DNA from: JBFLVU01 sp964589625
GTDB lineage: Bacteria > Acidobacteriota > UBA4820 > DSQY01
Length of the DNA stretch: 64,000 nt
Reading direction: 5' to 3'
Assembly (NCBI GenBank): GCA_964589625.1
Contig: CAZPSH010000015.1
Coordinates: 3,964 to 67,963 of the forward strand
Part shown: piece after piece, positions 42,905 through 51,757 of the stretch
How positions within the stretch are numbered: the stretch's first letter is position 1
Layout of the letters: each line of letters begins with the position of its first letter
The notes under the pieces: generated by a model
Told to the model about the DNA's origin: nothing
The model's input: only the letters and a program-made list of their open reading frames with translations
The model's database searches: none
Translations under genes and position numbers: made by a program

Positions 42905-43234
42905 TCAGGCGAAGCCCAGGGCCATCTTGGCCTCCAGGCTCATCATTTCGGGGGTCCAGGCGGGGGACCAGACGAGGTTGACCCGCGCCCGCTCCACGCC
43001 GGGAACCTTGAGGAGGGCGTTGTTGGCCTCGAGGAGAAGCTGTTCCGCCACGGGGCATCCCGGGGAGGTCATGGTCATGTCCATCTCCACCTCGCCGCCC
43101 TGTACGGTGAGCCGGTAGACGAGGCCCAGGCTCACCACGTCCAGCCCGAGTTCGGGGTCCACCACCTGCTCAAGGGCCGCGTAGCAGGCCTGCTCCTCCT
43201 CCCCCATCGCCTCCTCGCGAGAGCCGTCCGTCAT
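42905..43234 (-). CDS. MIP18/DUF59-family Fe-S assembly protein (SufT/PaaD type)
   Basis: A 109-residue protein. EQVVDPELGLDVVSLGLVYR, MTMTSPGCPVAEQLLLEANN and VNLVWSPAWTPEMMSLEAKM match the DUF59 domain. This domain helps insert or mature iron-sulfur clusters (SufT, MIP18) or acts in ring oxidation (PaaD). The TSPGCP Cys is the conserved one. The ATG at 43234 follows GGGGAGG; the longer frame to 43312 overlaps the divergent der promoter and was dropped. It is a stand-alone gene, opposite der. Confidence 0.9.
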   Translation of the reverse strand: MTDGSREEAMGEEEQACYAALEQVVDPELGLDVVSLGLVYRLTVQGGEVEMDMTMTSPGCPVAEQLLLEANNALLKVPGVERARVNLVWSPAWTPEMMSLEAKMALGFA

Positions 43235-43329
43235 CCGTTCACCTCCCCTGTCTGGAACACCTCCGCGCCCGCGCCATTCCCGGTCCGGAGGGGGTGCACC
43301 GTATGGTACCATGCCACCCGGAGGTGTCC

Positions 43330-44652
43330 TTGTCCAGCCTGTTTTCCGTGGTGATCGTGGGCCGCCCGAACGTCGGAAAGTCGACGCTCTTCAACCGCCT
43401 CCTCGGACGCAGGAAGGCGCTCGTCCACGACCAACCCGGGGTCACCCGTGACCTCAACATCGCGCTCCTGGAGCGGGACGGCCTGACGGTCCAGCTCGTG
43501 GACACGGGCGGGATCTACGGGGAGCGCGAGGACTCCCTCCTCTCGCTCGTGGAGGAGCAGGTCCAGGTCGCCATGGCGGGCGGAGACCTCGTCCTCCTGC
43601 TCGTGGATGGGAAGGAAGGGCTCAACCCCGTGGACGAGGAGCTGGCCCGCCGGCTGATCAAGTCGGGGAAGCCGGCGGCCCTTGTCGTCAACAAGGTGGA
43701 CGTGGAGGGCCATGCCCCGCGCTCCGCGGAGTTCTTTTCCCTCGGGCTCTCGCCCGTCTTCTCCGTGTCCGCCGAGCACGGGACCGGCGCGGAGGAACTC
43801 TGGGACTTCGTCGGCGAGAGGGCCCGCGAGCGTGGCGCCGAGGCGGCGGAGCCCCCCCCGGGGGAGGGTACGATCCGGGTGGCCATCGTGGGCCGGCCCA
43901 ACGTAGGCAAGTCCTCCCTGCTCAACCGCCTCCTGGGCCAGTACCGCTCCCTGGTTTCCGAGATTCCAGGAACCACCCGGGACCCCGTGGACGCCCCCCT
44001 TTCGGCGGGCGGGAGGGACTTTGTCCTCCTGGACACGGCGGGCATCCGCCGGAAGAGCAAGACCGAGAAGGGCGCGGAGATCCTCTCCGTGGTCCTTGCC
44101 CGGCGGAGCCTGGAGACGTGCCACGTGGCGCTCCTCGTCCTCGACGCCTCCCAGCCGCCCTCCCATCAGGATGCCCACATCGCGGGACTCATCGAGCGCT
44201 CGAGGAGAGCCGCCGTGGTTGTGCTGAACAAGTGGGACCTCCTGGGGGGTGAGGAGAGGGCCAAGGCCGCCGAGGAGGCCGTCCGGGAGAGGCTCCACTT
44301 CATGCCCTACCTGCCCCTCGTCCGGGCGTCGGCGAAGACGGGGCGGCACGTGGACCGGGTCCTCCCCATGACCTCCAAGGTTTATGACCGCTTCCGGCTC
44401 AAGATCCCGACTTCGGTCCTCAACAAGACGCTGGCGGATCTGGTGGCGAGGGTATCCCCTCCCTCCATCCAGGGCAAGGAATTGAAGATCCGCTACGCGA
44501 CGCAAACCGGAGAAGGCCCGCCGATCCTCACGCTCTTCACGAATTCCAAGCTGCCTCCCCCCGAATCCTACGCCCGCTACCTCAAGAACGGACTGAGGGA
44601 GTTTTTCGATCTCGAAGGGTCACCGCTCATCATCAAGTTCCGGGCGGAATAG
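43330..44652 (+). CDS. der: Ribosome biogenesis GTPase Der (EngA)
   Basis: A 440-residue double GTPase that assists 50S assembly. GTPase 1: VVIVGRPNVGKSTLFNRLLG, DTGGIYGE, NKVDVEG. GTPase 2: VAIVGRPNVGKSSLLNRLLG, DTAGIRRKSK, NKWDLLG. The C-terminal KH-like domain ends in LIIKFRAE. The start is TTG at 43330, with GGAGG five bases upstream. ATG at 43303 and GTG at 43294 are upstream options that add residues not typical of Der. Its 3' end overlaps folK (convergent) by 33 bases. Confidence 0.95.
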   Translation: MSSLFSVVIVGRPNVGKSTLFNRLLGRRKALVHDQPGVTRDLNIALLERDGLTVQLVDTGGIYGEREDSLLSLVEEQVQVAMAGGDLVLLLVDGKEGLNPVDEELARRLIKSGKPAALVVNKVDVEGHAPRSAEFFSLGLSPVFSVSAEHGTGAEELWDFVGERARERGAEAAEPPPGEGTIRVAIVGRPNVGKSSLLNRLLGQYRSLVSEIPGTTRDPVDAPLSAGGRDFVLLDTAGIRRKSKTEKGAEILSVVLARRSLETCHVALLVLDASQPPSHQDAHIAGLIERSRRAAVVVLNKWDLLGGEERAKAAEEAVRERLHFMPYLPLVRASAKTGRHVDRVLPMTSKVYDRFRLKIPTSVLNKTLADLVARVSPPSIQGKELKIRYATQTGEGPPILTLFTNSKLPPPESYARYLKNGLREFFDLEGSPLIIKFRAE

Positions 44653-45147
44653 CCGGACGGCCTTCGGATCGGGGCAGGCCTGAAGGAGCTCGGCGGCCGA
44701 GCGCCCCAATCCCGGATGCTTCCATCCAGGGGCGATCTCCGCGAGCGGCGTCAGGGCGCTCCGGCGCAGGGCAAGCGCCGGATGGGGGAGGGTGAGCCCG
44801 GGGGTGGCGACGACGAGGCCGCCCCACGCCAGAAGATCCACGTCCACCGTCCTCGGGCCCTTCGGAGTCCGCCGGTGCCTGCCCAGCGCCCTCTCCGTCC
44901 AGAGGGCGAGGGAGAGGATGACCAGGGGCCCCGCCTCGCATTGGGCCTCCAGCACGCGGTTCAGGTACCAGGGCTGGGGTCCGACGCCGGAGGGCTCCGT
45001 CTCGTAGACGTGCGAGCGCGCGGTCACCCGGACCCGCCCCGAACGTTCGAGGAGGCGGCCAGCGGCCTCGACGTACGCGAGGCGGTCTCCCAGGTTGCTC
45101 CCGAGAAGCAGGTAGGCGGTCTGCGCGGAGGGGGGCGCGAGGGGCAC
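44620..45147 (-). CDS. folK: 6-hydroxymethyl-7,8-dihydropterin pyrophosphokinase
   Basis: A 175-residue HPPK that transfers pyrophosphate from ATP to the pterin in folate synthesis. Family motifs: TAYLLLGSNLGDRLAYVEAA, SHVYETEPSGVGPQPWYLNRVL, and RTPKGPRTVDVDLLAWGG, the signature with the Mg(II)-binding Asp pair. The start is GTG at 45147, two bases after the upstream MBL-hydrolase stop. The C-terminal end overlaps der. No other folate gene is in view. Confidence 0.93.
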   Translation of the reverse strand: MPLAPPSAQTAYLLLGSNLGDRLAYVEAAGRLLERSGRVRVTARSHVYETEPSGVGPQPWYLNRVLEAQCEAGPLVILSLALWTERALGRHRRTPKGPRTVDVDLLAWGGLVVATPGLTLPHPALALRRSALTPLAEIAPGWKHPGLGRSAAELLQACPDPKAVRLFRPELDDER

Positions 45148-45149
45148 GG

Positions 45150-45965
45150 TCAGAGCGAAAGGAGGAGGCCGTCGTAGGCGGTCGTAGCCTCGGGGAAGCG
45201 CTTCTGGGCCAGGCGCTCTTTCCTCTGCAGAACGGCGTCGGAGTGGAAGGGGTCGTTGTGGTACAGGACGAGGTGGCCCACCTTGGCCTTTTTCGCCACG
45301 CGGACGCAATCCCGCCACGTGGAATGGCCCCATCCCTTCCGATCGGAAGCCTCCTCCACGGAGTTGTTGGAGTCCATCACGAGCAGGTCCGCCCCGGCCG
45401 CCCTCTCTTGGAGCTGGACGTCCATCCGGCCCCCGTCGGGCTCGGTGTCGGTGGCGTAAACGATTCTTCGCCCCCGCACCTCGACCACGAAGCCGAAGCA
45501 CCTCTGGGGGTGATGAACCTCGAAGGGTTCCACGCGCGCTTCGTCCACCTCCATCACGCCGCCGATCTGGACGTACTCGATGCGCGCCGCTAGCGCCTCC
45601 AGCGGGATGGGGGAGAAGGGCGCCAGGAGCTGGCCGGTGAATACCTTCTCCACGCCGCCCCTTCCGTAGATCACCATCCGGGTCCGCGGGTCGTAGGCGG
45701 GTTTGAAGAAGGGCAGGCCGTGGATGTGGTCCCAGTGGAAGTGGGACAGGAAGAGGTGGAGAGGTCCCGACTCCAGGAGGTCCGTCTTGTGAAGTTGGTT
45801 CCCGAGGGCGATGATGCCGGTGCCCGCGTCGAAGACGATCCGTTCCCTGTGTCCCCAGCGGACCTCCATGCAGGAGGTGTTGGTTCCGAAGCGGACCTTG
45901 TCACCCGAGAAGCAGGGAACGCTTCCCCGGGTCCCCCAGAAATGGACCGTTACCGAGTCCTTCAT
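45150..45965 (-). CDS. Metallo-beta-lactamase fold hydrolase
   Basis: A 271-residue MBL-fold protein. It begins VHFWGTRGSVPCFSGDKVRF and has LFLSHFHWDHIHGLPFFKP (HxHxDH site for two metals), RIVYATDTEP (metal-bridging Asp) and LVLYHNDPFHSD (late His). The GTRGSVP start is typical of MBL proteins found near signalling genes and of cyclic-nucleotide phosphodiesterase-like members. The substrate is unknown. No ribosome site is visible at the ATG; a TATGCG hexamer lies 11 bases upstream, so a leaderless transcript is possible. folK follows after two bases. Confidence 0.88.
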   Translation of the reverse strand: MKDSVTVHFWGTRGSVPCFSGDKVRFGTNTSCMEVRWGHRERIVFDAGTGIIALGNQLHKTDLLESGPLHLFLSHFHWDHIHGLPFFKPAYDPRTRMVIYGRGGVEKVFTGQLLAPFSPIPLEALAARIEYVQIGGVMEVDEARVEPFEVHHPQRCFGFVVEVRGRRIVYATDTEPDGGRMDVQLQERAAGADLLVMDSNNSVEEASDRKGWGHSTWRDCVRVAKKAKVGHLVLYHNDPFHSDAVLQRKERLAQKRFPEATTAYDGLLLSL

Positions 45966-46004
45966 GGGGGAAGGGTCGCATAGGGAATCCGGAAAGGCAA
46001 GGGC

Positions 46005-47351
46005 TCAACTCACCTTGCGGACGGCGGCCCCCAGAGCGTTTTCGAAGATTTCGAGGAAGGCCTCCGCCTGGGTTCTGTCGATCACCAGGGGCGGGCAGAT
46101 CCGCAGCGTATTCGGGCCGCATCCTAGGATGAGGAGGCCGCGCAGGAAGCTCTGGGTCTCCATCTCGTCGCGCAGTTCGGGGAAGCGCTCCTTGGATTCG
46201 CGGTCCTTCACGAGTTCGACGCCGATCATGAGCCCCTTGCCGCGGACGTCCCCGATGACGCCGAACTTGCCCATCATGTTTCGGAGGCCGTCCATCAAGA
46301 AGCTCCCCTGCTCCTCCGCGTTGGCCATGAGGGACTCTTCGAGGAGTTCGATGGTGGCCCTGGCGGCGGCGCAGGCCACGGGGTTGCCCCCAAAGGTGGA
46401 GGCGTGGCTTCCGGGGGGCCAGTTCATGATGCGATTCGAGGCCACGCACGCGGAGAGGGGCAGGCCCGACGCGATGCCCTTGGCCAGGCAGGTGATGTCG
46501 CCGTGGACACCGAAATGCTCGATGGCGAGGAACTTCCCGGTGCGCCCCATCCCCGCCTGGACCTCGTCGTCCACCAGTAGGATCCCGTACTTGTCGCAGA
46601 TGGAGCGCAGTCCTTGGAGGAATTCCGGGGGCGGGACCACGTAGCCGCCCTCGCCCTGGATGGACTCCACAAAAAGGGCCGCCACTTCCTGGGGCGGGCA
46701 GATGGTCCGGAAGACAGTGTCCTCGATGAAGGAGACGCACTCGAACCGGCACTTCCCGTAGGTCTGTCCGTAGGGGCAGCGGTAGCAGTAGCCATAGGGG
46801 ACGTGGGTGACGCCGCCCATGAGCGGGAAGAACTTGTCCTTTTGCGTGGCCTTGCTGGCCGTGAGGCTCAGGGCGCCGGTGGTGCGCCCGTGGAAGGCCC
46901 CGAAGAAGGCGATGAACCGCTTTCGCTCGGTGTGGTACTTGGCGAGCTTGATGGCGCATTCGATGGCCTCGGCGCCCGAGTTTCCAAAGAAGACCCGGTT
47001 GGTGTCCGCGCCGGGAACGTGCTTGGAGACGAGCTCGGCGGCCTCCACCTGCGGGGTATAGTAGAAGTCGGTGCCGCTGATGTGCATGAGCCGGCCGGCC
47101 TGCTCCCGGACGGCGGCGACCACCCTGGGGTGGCAGTGCCCTGTGGCCACCACCGCGATCCCCGCCGCGAAGTCGAGGAAATGGTTGCCGTCGGGGTCGC
47201 GCACGATGGCCCCGTGGGCCTCTTCGGCCACGAGGGGATAGCCGCGCGTGTAAGACGTGGAGACGTACCGGTCGTCCCGGGCGATGATCTCCTTGGCCTT
47301 TGGGCCGGGCAGCCCGGTCTTCAAGGCTGGCAGACGGGGGAAGTCGCTCAT
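46005..47351 (-). CDS. Class III PLP-dependent aminotransferase (acetylornithine/4-aminobutyrate family)
   Basis: A 448-residue fold-type I aminotransferase. GFAAGIAV-type entry (LDFAAGIAVVATGHCHPRV), FGNSGAEAIECAIKLA (PLP phosphate loop), FHGRTTGALSLTAS, and LLVDDEVQAGMGRTG are present. The PLP Lys lies in CLAKGIASGLPLSA. An insert YGYCYRCPYGQTYGKCRFEC carries four Cys, as in archaeal-type omega-aminotransferases and racemases of this group. The substrate may be 4-aminobutyrate, ornithine or another omega-amine. The start at 47351 has GAGGAC upstream; a longer frame was rejected for lack of homology. Confidence 0.9.
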   Translation of the reverse strand: MSDFPRLPALKTGLPGPKAKEIIARDDRYVSTSYTRGYPLVAEEAHGAIVRDPDGNHFLDFAAGIAVVATGHCHPRVVAAVREQAGRLMHISGTDFYYTPQVEAAELVSKHVPGADTNRVFFGNSGAEAIECAIKLAKYHTERKRFIAFFGAFHGRTTGALSLTASKATQKDKFFPLMGGVTHVPYGYCYRCPYGQTYGKCRFECVSFIEDTVFRTICPPQEVAALFVESIQGEGGYVVPPPEFLQGLRSICDKYGILLVDDEVQAGMGRTGKFLAIEHFGVHGDITCLAKGIASGLPLSACVASNRIMNWPPGSHASTFGGNPVACAAARATIELLEESLMANAEEQGSFLMDGLRNMMGKFGVIGDVRGKGLMIGVELVKDRESKERFPELRDEMETQSFLRGLLILGCGPNTLRICPPLVIDRTQAEAFLEIFENALGAAVRKVS

Positions 47352-47416
47352 GGGTGTCCTCGCTTTCCTAGGTTCAACGCCGCCCGGGTGGTGGCGGCGG
47401 GAGAAGGTGAAGGGCC

Positions 47417-48685
47417 TTAAACGGCGCCCGCGATGTCCTTTCTGAAATGCATTCCTTCGAATCCGATCCGGGCGGCAGCGGCGTAGGCCCGATCCCGGGC
47501 GACGGCCACTGTGGAACCGAGGGCCGTCACGTTGAGGACGCGGCCCCCCGAGGTGACGGGCTGGCCGCCCTCGCGGCGGGTCCCCGCGTGGAAAACGGTG
47601 ACGCCCTCCAGCGACTCCGCCTCCGCGATCCCCCGGATGGGGCGCCCCTTGGGGTAGGACCCCGGATAGCCCTCGGAGCAGAGGACGACGGTGACGGCCG
47701 CCTCGGGCTTCCACACCAACCGCATCCGTTGCAGGATGCCCGTGGCGCAGGCCCAGAGAATTTCCGCCAGGTCCGTATCGAGCCGCGGAAGGACCACCTG
47801 CGTCTCCGGATCGCCGAGACGGCAGTTGAACTCGAGGACCTTGGGACCGGACGGGGTCAGCATCAGACCCGCGTAGAGCACGCCCCGGAAGGGCGTGCCC
47901 TCCCGGCGCATGGCTTCGAGCGTGGGGGCGATGATCTCTCGCACGGACCGGTCGAGCAGGTCTGTGTCCAGGGCTCCAGCGGGACAGAACGCGCCCATCC
48001 CGCCCGTGTTGGGTCCCGTGTCGCCGTCCCCCACGCGCTTGAAATCCCGGGCCGGAGGCATGAGCGCGAAATCCTCTCCGTCCGTGAAGACCATCAGCGA
48101 GGCCTCCTCGCCTGAAAGGAACTCCTCCACCAGCATGCGGTCTCCCGCGGCGCCGAAGGCTTTGCGAACCAGGATTTCCTCGGACCCAGCGAGGGCCTCT
48201 TCGCGGCTCGCGCAGATGAGGACCCCCTTGCCCGCCGCCAGCCCGTCGGCCTTAAGAACCAGTGGGAAGGGGCCGGAGTAGGATTTTAGGTACTCCCGAG
48301 CCGCTCCGCCGTCCTCAAAGACGCGGAAGCCTCCCGTCGGGATTCGGTTTCGAACGCAGAACTCCTTGGCGAACACCTTGGAGGACTCGAGGCGCGCCGC
48401 TCCAGCCGTGGGCCCGAAGCAGGCGATCCCCTCCCGGGCAAGAGCGTCGGCCAGCCCCATGGCGAGCGGTACTTCGGGGCCTACGGCCACGAGGTCCGCG
48501 CGCTCCTCTCCGGCGAGCGCCACCAGGCCGGATACGTCCTCGGCGGAGACGTCGGCCGTAGGGATTTGTCCGTCCGCCCCGCCGTTCCCCGGCGCCCAGA
48601 CCAGACGCTCCACGCGCGGCGAACGGGACAGCGCCCGGGCCATCGCGTGCTCCCTGCCTCCGCCTCCCACGAGAAGGACTCGCAT
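47417..48685 (-). CDS. purD: Phosphoribosylamine-glycine ligase
   Basis: A 422-residue GAR synthetase (purine pathway step 2; ATP-grasp fold). MRVLLVGGGGREHAMARAL is the PurD N-terminus. GPFPLVLKADGLAAGKGVLI and LVEEFLSGEEASLMVFTDGE lie in the ATP-grasp part, PARDFKRVGDGDTGPNTGGM is the PurD signature, and VLEFNCRLGDPETQVVLP follows. The ATG at 48685 has GGGGGT upstream; an ATG four codons earlier is possible. A good promoter lies at 48707-48736. No other pur gene adjoins it. Confidence 0.95.
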   Translation of the reverse strand: MRVLLVGGGGREHAMARALSRSPRVERLVWAPGNGGADGQIPTADVSAEDVSGLVALAGEERADLVAVGPEVPLAMGLADALAREGIACFGPTAGAARLESSKVFAKEFCVRNRIPTGGFRVFEDGGAAREYLKSYSGPFPLVLKADGLAAGKGVLICASREEALAGSEEILVRKAFGAAGDRMLVEEFLSGEEASLMVFTDGEDFALMPPARDFKRVGDGDTGPNTGGMGAFCPAGALDTDLLDRSVREIIAPTLEAMRREGTPFRGVLYAGLMLTPSGPKVLEFNCRLGDPETQVVLPRLDTDLAEILWACATGILQRMRLVWKPEAAVTVVLCSEGYPGSYPKGRPIRGIAEAESLEGVTVFHAGTRREGGQPVTSGGRVLNVTALGSTVAVARDRAYAAAARIGFEGMHFRKDIAGAV

Positions 48686-48706
48686 CTGGACCCCCATTAA
48701 GGCTTC

Positions 48707-48736
48707 ATTCTAAAGGGGAAATCGGTATGGGGTCAA
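48707..48736 (-). promoter_or_regulatory. purD: Sigma-70-type promoter of purD
   Basis: The minus strand reads TTGACC (48736-48731), 18 bases, TAGAAT (48712-48707): five of six matches to consensus in each box. The start would lie about 15 nt before the purD ATG. Confidence 0.7.
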
Positions 48737-48793
48737 GGCGATTTCGGCCGGGGCCTGGGCGGTGGGGCACAAGGCCGAATGGGGCGGTTGGGG

Positions 48794-50377
48794 TCACCCG
48801 CCGGATGCGGCCACCCGGTTTCTGCCCCTGTCCTTCGCCTGGTAAAGGGCGTCGTCGGCGCCCTTTAAGAGCGTCAGAAGGGAGCCGAAGGGACGCGGGA
48901 AGGAGGCCACGCCCACGCTCACGGTGACGGGGGCCGGAAGGACCGACGCGCCTCCCCAGGGCAGGCATTCCACCGAGCGGCGGATGCGCTCGGCCACCGC
49001 CACAGCTTCCCCGGGCGGACAGCCCGGGAGGATGACGGTAAACTCTTCGCCTCCGTACCGGCAAAGGAGGTCGATGTCCCTCAACTCCGCCTGCATGCGG
49101 TGTGCCGCCTCCTTCAGGACCAGGTCACCGGCCGGGTGCCCGTACGTATCGTTGATCTTCTTGAAGTGGTCGAGGTCCACCATGAGGAGGGAGAGGGGCT
49201 TGCCCTCCCTTTGGGACCGGCTCAGCTCCTTGGGGAGTTCGGCGTCGAAATGCCGGCGGTTGTATAACCCCGTGAGGCCGTCCAGGGTGGCAAACCTTTC
49301 GTGGTGCTTCTGGAGAAGAGCCAGGTGGAGGAGGGCCGCCACCTGCTCGATGAAGCGTCCGGCGGCGCGGCGCCCCACTTCGGTGAAGGGCGTCGCTTCG
49401 CGCCCCACGACGCCGATGATGCCGAACTGCTCGTCGCCGGAGGAGAGGGGGTGGAGGTAGGACACGGCGCCCGGGGGGAACGGTTCCCCGCGGAAGAGGA
49501 CGGGCATGGCCGTGTCGCGGCTCGCGGCCCCCTCCAGGTACAGCGGCTCCCCGCCCTTCATCAGGACCCAGTACGCCCACGTCTGGCGGTCCATGTACCG
49601 GAAGCTCTCCGGAACCTCGAACTTCTTGGTCTCGATGTAGGCGTACTGGAAGCGTGGGCTTCGGATGACGGTGAAGGCGTAGAGGGCGGGCAGTAGGTCG
49701 AAGAGATGGTCCAGGACGCACCCGGCCATGGCGTCGGGTTCCTTCTGCCGCACCATCTGTTCGAGCCCCCGCGCCAGGCGTTCGCCCTCGTCGCTCCGCG
49801 AGGACAGCGCGTGGAAGTGGGCCGCGAAGCCCTCCCAGGAGTCGTAGATCCGGGTCGCGCGGACGAGGAGCCCCACCTCCTCGGGCAGGAAGGGCTGCCC
49901 GGCCGTCCGGTGGAGGGAGAGAAGGGCCCTCGCCTTCCCGCGGTGAATCACGGGGGCCATCGCCCAGGACACCGCATCGGTGCGGCCGGGGAGATAACCG
50001 ACGACCTGGGGATGGACCGAATCGGCCGTGACCTCCCTCTCCCCGTCCAGGGCGAGAACGGCAAGACCTTCCCTCCTGGCAACGACCTCGGACGTTTTCA
50101 ACCCCGGGTTCGTCGCCGAAACCCTCCACCCTTCCCGGTCGGGCACCAGGCACACGGCCCCCTCCGCCCCCGTGGCCTGCCGCACGAGGCCCAGGAACTG
50201 GCACGAGAGCGCCCTCCAGTCGGGCGGGCGGTGGCCGTCCACCAGGGCGCCTTCGGGGGGACACGGAGGCACAGCAACTTCCCGGGAACGTTTGCGGAGG
50301 AACACGGCGGCGCCCCCCACGAATCCCAGGAGGAGACCCACCGCCCCCGCGAGGACTGCGATCAGCGCCGGAGCCAT
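48794..50377 (-). CDS. Diguanylate cyclase (GGDEF) with GAF-like sensor
   Basis: A 527-residue protein with one N-terminal membrane segment (about 2-26), then two GAF-like regions (about 45-170 and 220-360) and a C-terminal GGDEF domain (about 365-527). The GGDEF domain shows FATLDGLTGLYNRRHFDAEL, SLLMVDLDHFKKINDTYGHP and the active site LCRYGGEEFTVILPG. The GGEEF loop is intact, so c-di-GMP synthesis is likely. No clear RxxD inhibitory site was seen upstream of the loop. The ATG at 50377 lies inside the VanZ-like gene end (16-base overlap). Confidence 0.88.
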   Translation of the reverse strand: MAPALIAVLAGAVGLLLGFVGGAAVFLRKRSREVAVPPCPPEGALVDGHRPPDWRALSCQFLGLVRQATGAEGAVCLVPDREGWRVSATNPGLKTSEVVARREGLAVLALDGEREVTADSVHPQVVGYLPGRTDAVSWAMAPVIHRGKARALLSLHRTAGQPFLPEEVGLLVRATRIYDSWEGFAAHFHALSSRSDEGERLARGLEQMVRQKEPDAMAGCVLDHLFDLLPALYAFTVIRSPRFQYAYIETKKFEVPESFRYMDRQTWAYWVLMKGGEPLYLEGAASRDTAMPVLFRGEPFPPGAVSYLHPLSSGDEQFGIIGVVGREATPFTEVGRRAAGRFIEQVAALLHLALLQKHHERFATLDGLTGLYNRRHFDAELPKELSRSQREGKPLSLLMVDLDHFKKINDTYGHPAGDLVLKEAAHRMQAELRDIDLLCRYGGEEFTVILPGCPPGEAVAVAERIRRSVECLPWGGASVLPAPVTVSVGVASFPRPFGSLLTLLKGADDALYQAKDRGRNRVAASGG

Positions 50378-50730
50378 GTCCAGAGACCCCACGAGCAGAC
50401 GCCGAGGACGGCTCCGGCCGTGTCGTTGACCCAATCCATCGGATCGGGCATGCGGCCGGGCACGAAGGCCTGGTGAAATTCGTCGAGACCGCCCAGCAGG
50501 ACGGCAAGGACCAGGGCGGAAGCGAGGACTTGAGGGGCCGCCTTCCCCTGCGCGCCGGCCTGGAGGGCCCGCGCCAGCAGGAGCCCGAGCAAGGCGTACT
50601 CGGGTACGTGGAGGAGGTTCGCCTCCAGGCCGGAGGGGAGGGGCGGGTGGGTCATGTGCGAGAGGAGCGTGATCAGGAGGACGTAGAGGAGGGGGGGGAG
50701 CCAGTACCTCGCGAAGTGCCGTAAGGTCAC
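50362..50730 (-). CDS. VanZ-family membrane protein
   Basis: A 122-residue protein with about four hydrophobic segments and the VanZ signature GLDEFHQAFVPGRMPDPMDW, followed by VNDTAGAVLGV. VanZ-like proteins occur in many bacteria, and their role outside teicoplanin resistance is unknown. The ATG overlaps the stop of the small upstream gene by four bases (ATGA), and its end overlaps the diguanylate cyclase start. Confidence 0.88.
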   Translation of the reverse strand: MTLRHFARYWLPPLLYVLLITLLSHMTHPPLPSGLEANLLHVPEYALLGLLLARALQAGAQGKAAPQVLASALVLAVLLGGLDEFHQAFVPGRMPDPMDWVNDTAGAVLGVCSWGLWTWLRR

Positions 50731-50903
50731 GGCCCCGTCCAGAACATGAGGTAGGCGAAGGCCAGGGAACCCAGGATCATCCAGCCGAGGGTCTTGGCCA
50801 CGGAAATCAAAAAACTCCGCCGGTCCCGGTGGTTGAGCGTGGCGAAGAAGAGGGCCGTGAGGGCGGAGAAGGCGAGCAGGGAAAAGAAGTGATCCCTCAG
50901 CAT
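50727..50903 (-). CDS. Small membrane protein, unknown function
   Basis: A 58-residue protein, MLRDHFFSLLAFSALTALFF, a short polar loop (ATLNHRDRRSFLISVAK), then TLGWMILGSLAFAYLMFWTG: two membrane helices. Its ATG overlaps the preceding stop by one base (TGATG), with GGAAGGAG upstream, and its stop overlaps the VanZ-like ATG. Tight coupling on both sides supports it as a real gene although it is short. Confidence 0.7.
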   Translation of the reverse strand: MLRDHFFSLLAFSALTALFFATLNHRDRRSFLISVAKTLGWMILGSLAFAYLMFWTGP

Positions 50904-51295
50904 CACTCCTTCCTCCCCACGGCGATGTCGAAGGCGTCCATGATGAGGAGCATGTTCATCAGCCCCGCCGCGACGAGGAAGGTGCTGCCGTACCCGAACA
51001 TCACGTCGGTCACGGCCTCGGGCCGGAGGGCTCCCCAGCCCGCCAGCCGGCCGCCGAAATACAGAAGACCGAGGCCGGCCTGGGCGACGCCCCCGAGCCG
51101 GTACAGCCAGTTGGGGGCGTCGAAGGGGAAGAGGGCGCCGCTGAGGTGCAATCCGATGGCGTAGGTCGCTCCCACGATCGCGAAGAAGGCCGCGGCCCGT
51201 CCCTTCCGGCCCAGGCAGAGGTGCGACAAGCCCGGGATGAGCAGGGTCGGAAGGGCGCACGCGTAGGCCTTCCAGCGCGGGAAGCCGGGACGCAT
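50903..51295 (-). CDS. Membrane protein of unknown function, downstream of rplI
   Basis: A 130-residue protein with about four hydrophobic segments. The N-terminal KAYACALPTLLIPGLSHLCLGRKGRA resembles the P-G-x-G-H-x-x-x-G start seen in TM2-like and other small membrane proteins. The ATG at 51295 is one base beyond the rplI stop, so it belongs to the ribosomal operon transcript. Function unknown. Confidence 0.75.
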   Translation of the reverse strand: MRPGFPRWKAYACALPTLLIPGLSHLCLGRKGRAAAFFAIVGATYAIGLHLSGALFPFDAPNWLYRLGGVAQAGLGLLYFGGRLAGWGALRPEAVTDVMFGYGSTFLVAAGLMNMLLIMDAFDIAVGRKE

Positions 51296-51296
51296 C

Positions 51297-51743
51297 CTAC
51301 TCTTCTTTAATTACGCGGAGGCGGACCTTGGGGGCCACCTCGTGGTGGAGGCGCACGGGGATTTCGTACTCGCCGAGCTTCTTTATGGGCTCGTGGAGGA
51401 GGATCTTCCGCTTGTCCACGGTGAAGCCCTTCTCGCGAAGGAGGTCCGCCACGTCGGTGGGCGTCACGGACCCGTACAGTACGTCCTGGTCGCCCGCGCG
51501 CTTGAGCACGGTGAGCTCGACGGCCTGCATCTTCTCCGCCAGGGCCGCCGCCTCCTCCTTCTCCCTGAGCTGGCGGGTCTCGTACATACGGCGCTCCTGC
51601 TCCAGCACCTTGACGGCGCCGGGCGTGTACCGCATGGCCAGCCCCTTGGGGAGGAGGTAGTTGCGGGCGTAACCGTCCTTCACGATGACGACGGCGCCCC
51701 GCTGTCCGAGGTTGTCGAGGTTCTCTTTCAGAATGACTTTCAT
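51297..51743 (-). CDS. rplI: 50S ribosomal protein L9
   Basis: A 148-residue bL9. It has the N-terminal rRNA-binding motif MKVILKENLDNLGQRGAVVI then KDGYARNYLLPKGLA, a long connecting helix (EQERRMYETRQLREKEE) and the C-terminal domain (FTVDKRKILLHEPIKKLGEY). It follows rpsR by 14 bases in the conserved rpsF-rpsR-rplI order. Length is normal (about 148-150). Confidence 0.96.
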   Translation of the reverse strand: MKVILKENLDNLGQRGAVVIVKDGYARNYLLPKGLAMRYTPGAVKVLEQERRMYETRQLREKEEAAALAEKMQAVELTVLKRAGDQDVLYGSVTPTDVADLLREKGFTVDKRKILLHEPIKKLGEYEIPVRLHHEVAPKVRLRVIKEE

Positions 51744-51757
51744 GGGGCCCTCCTCCG

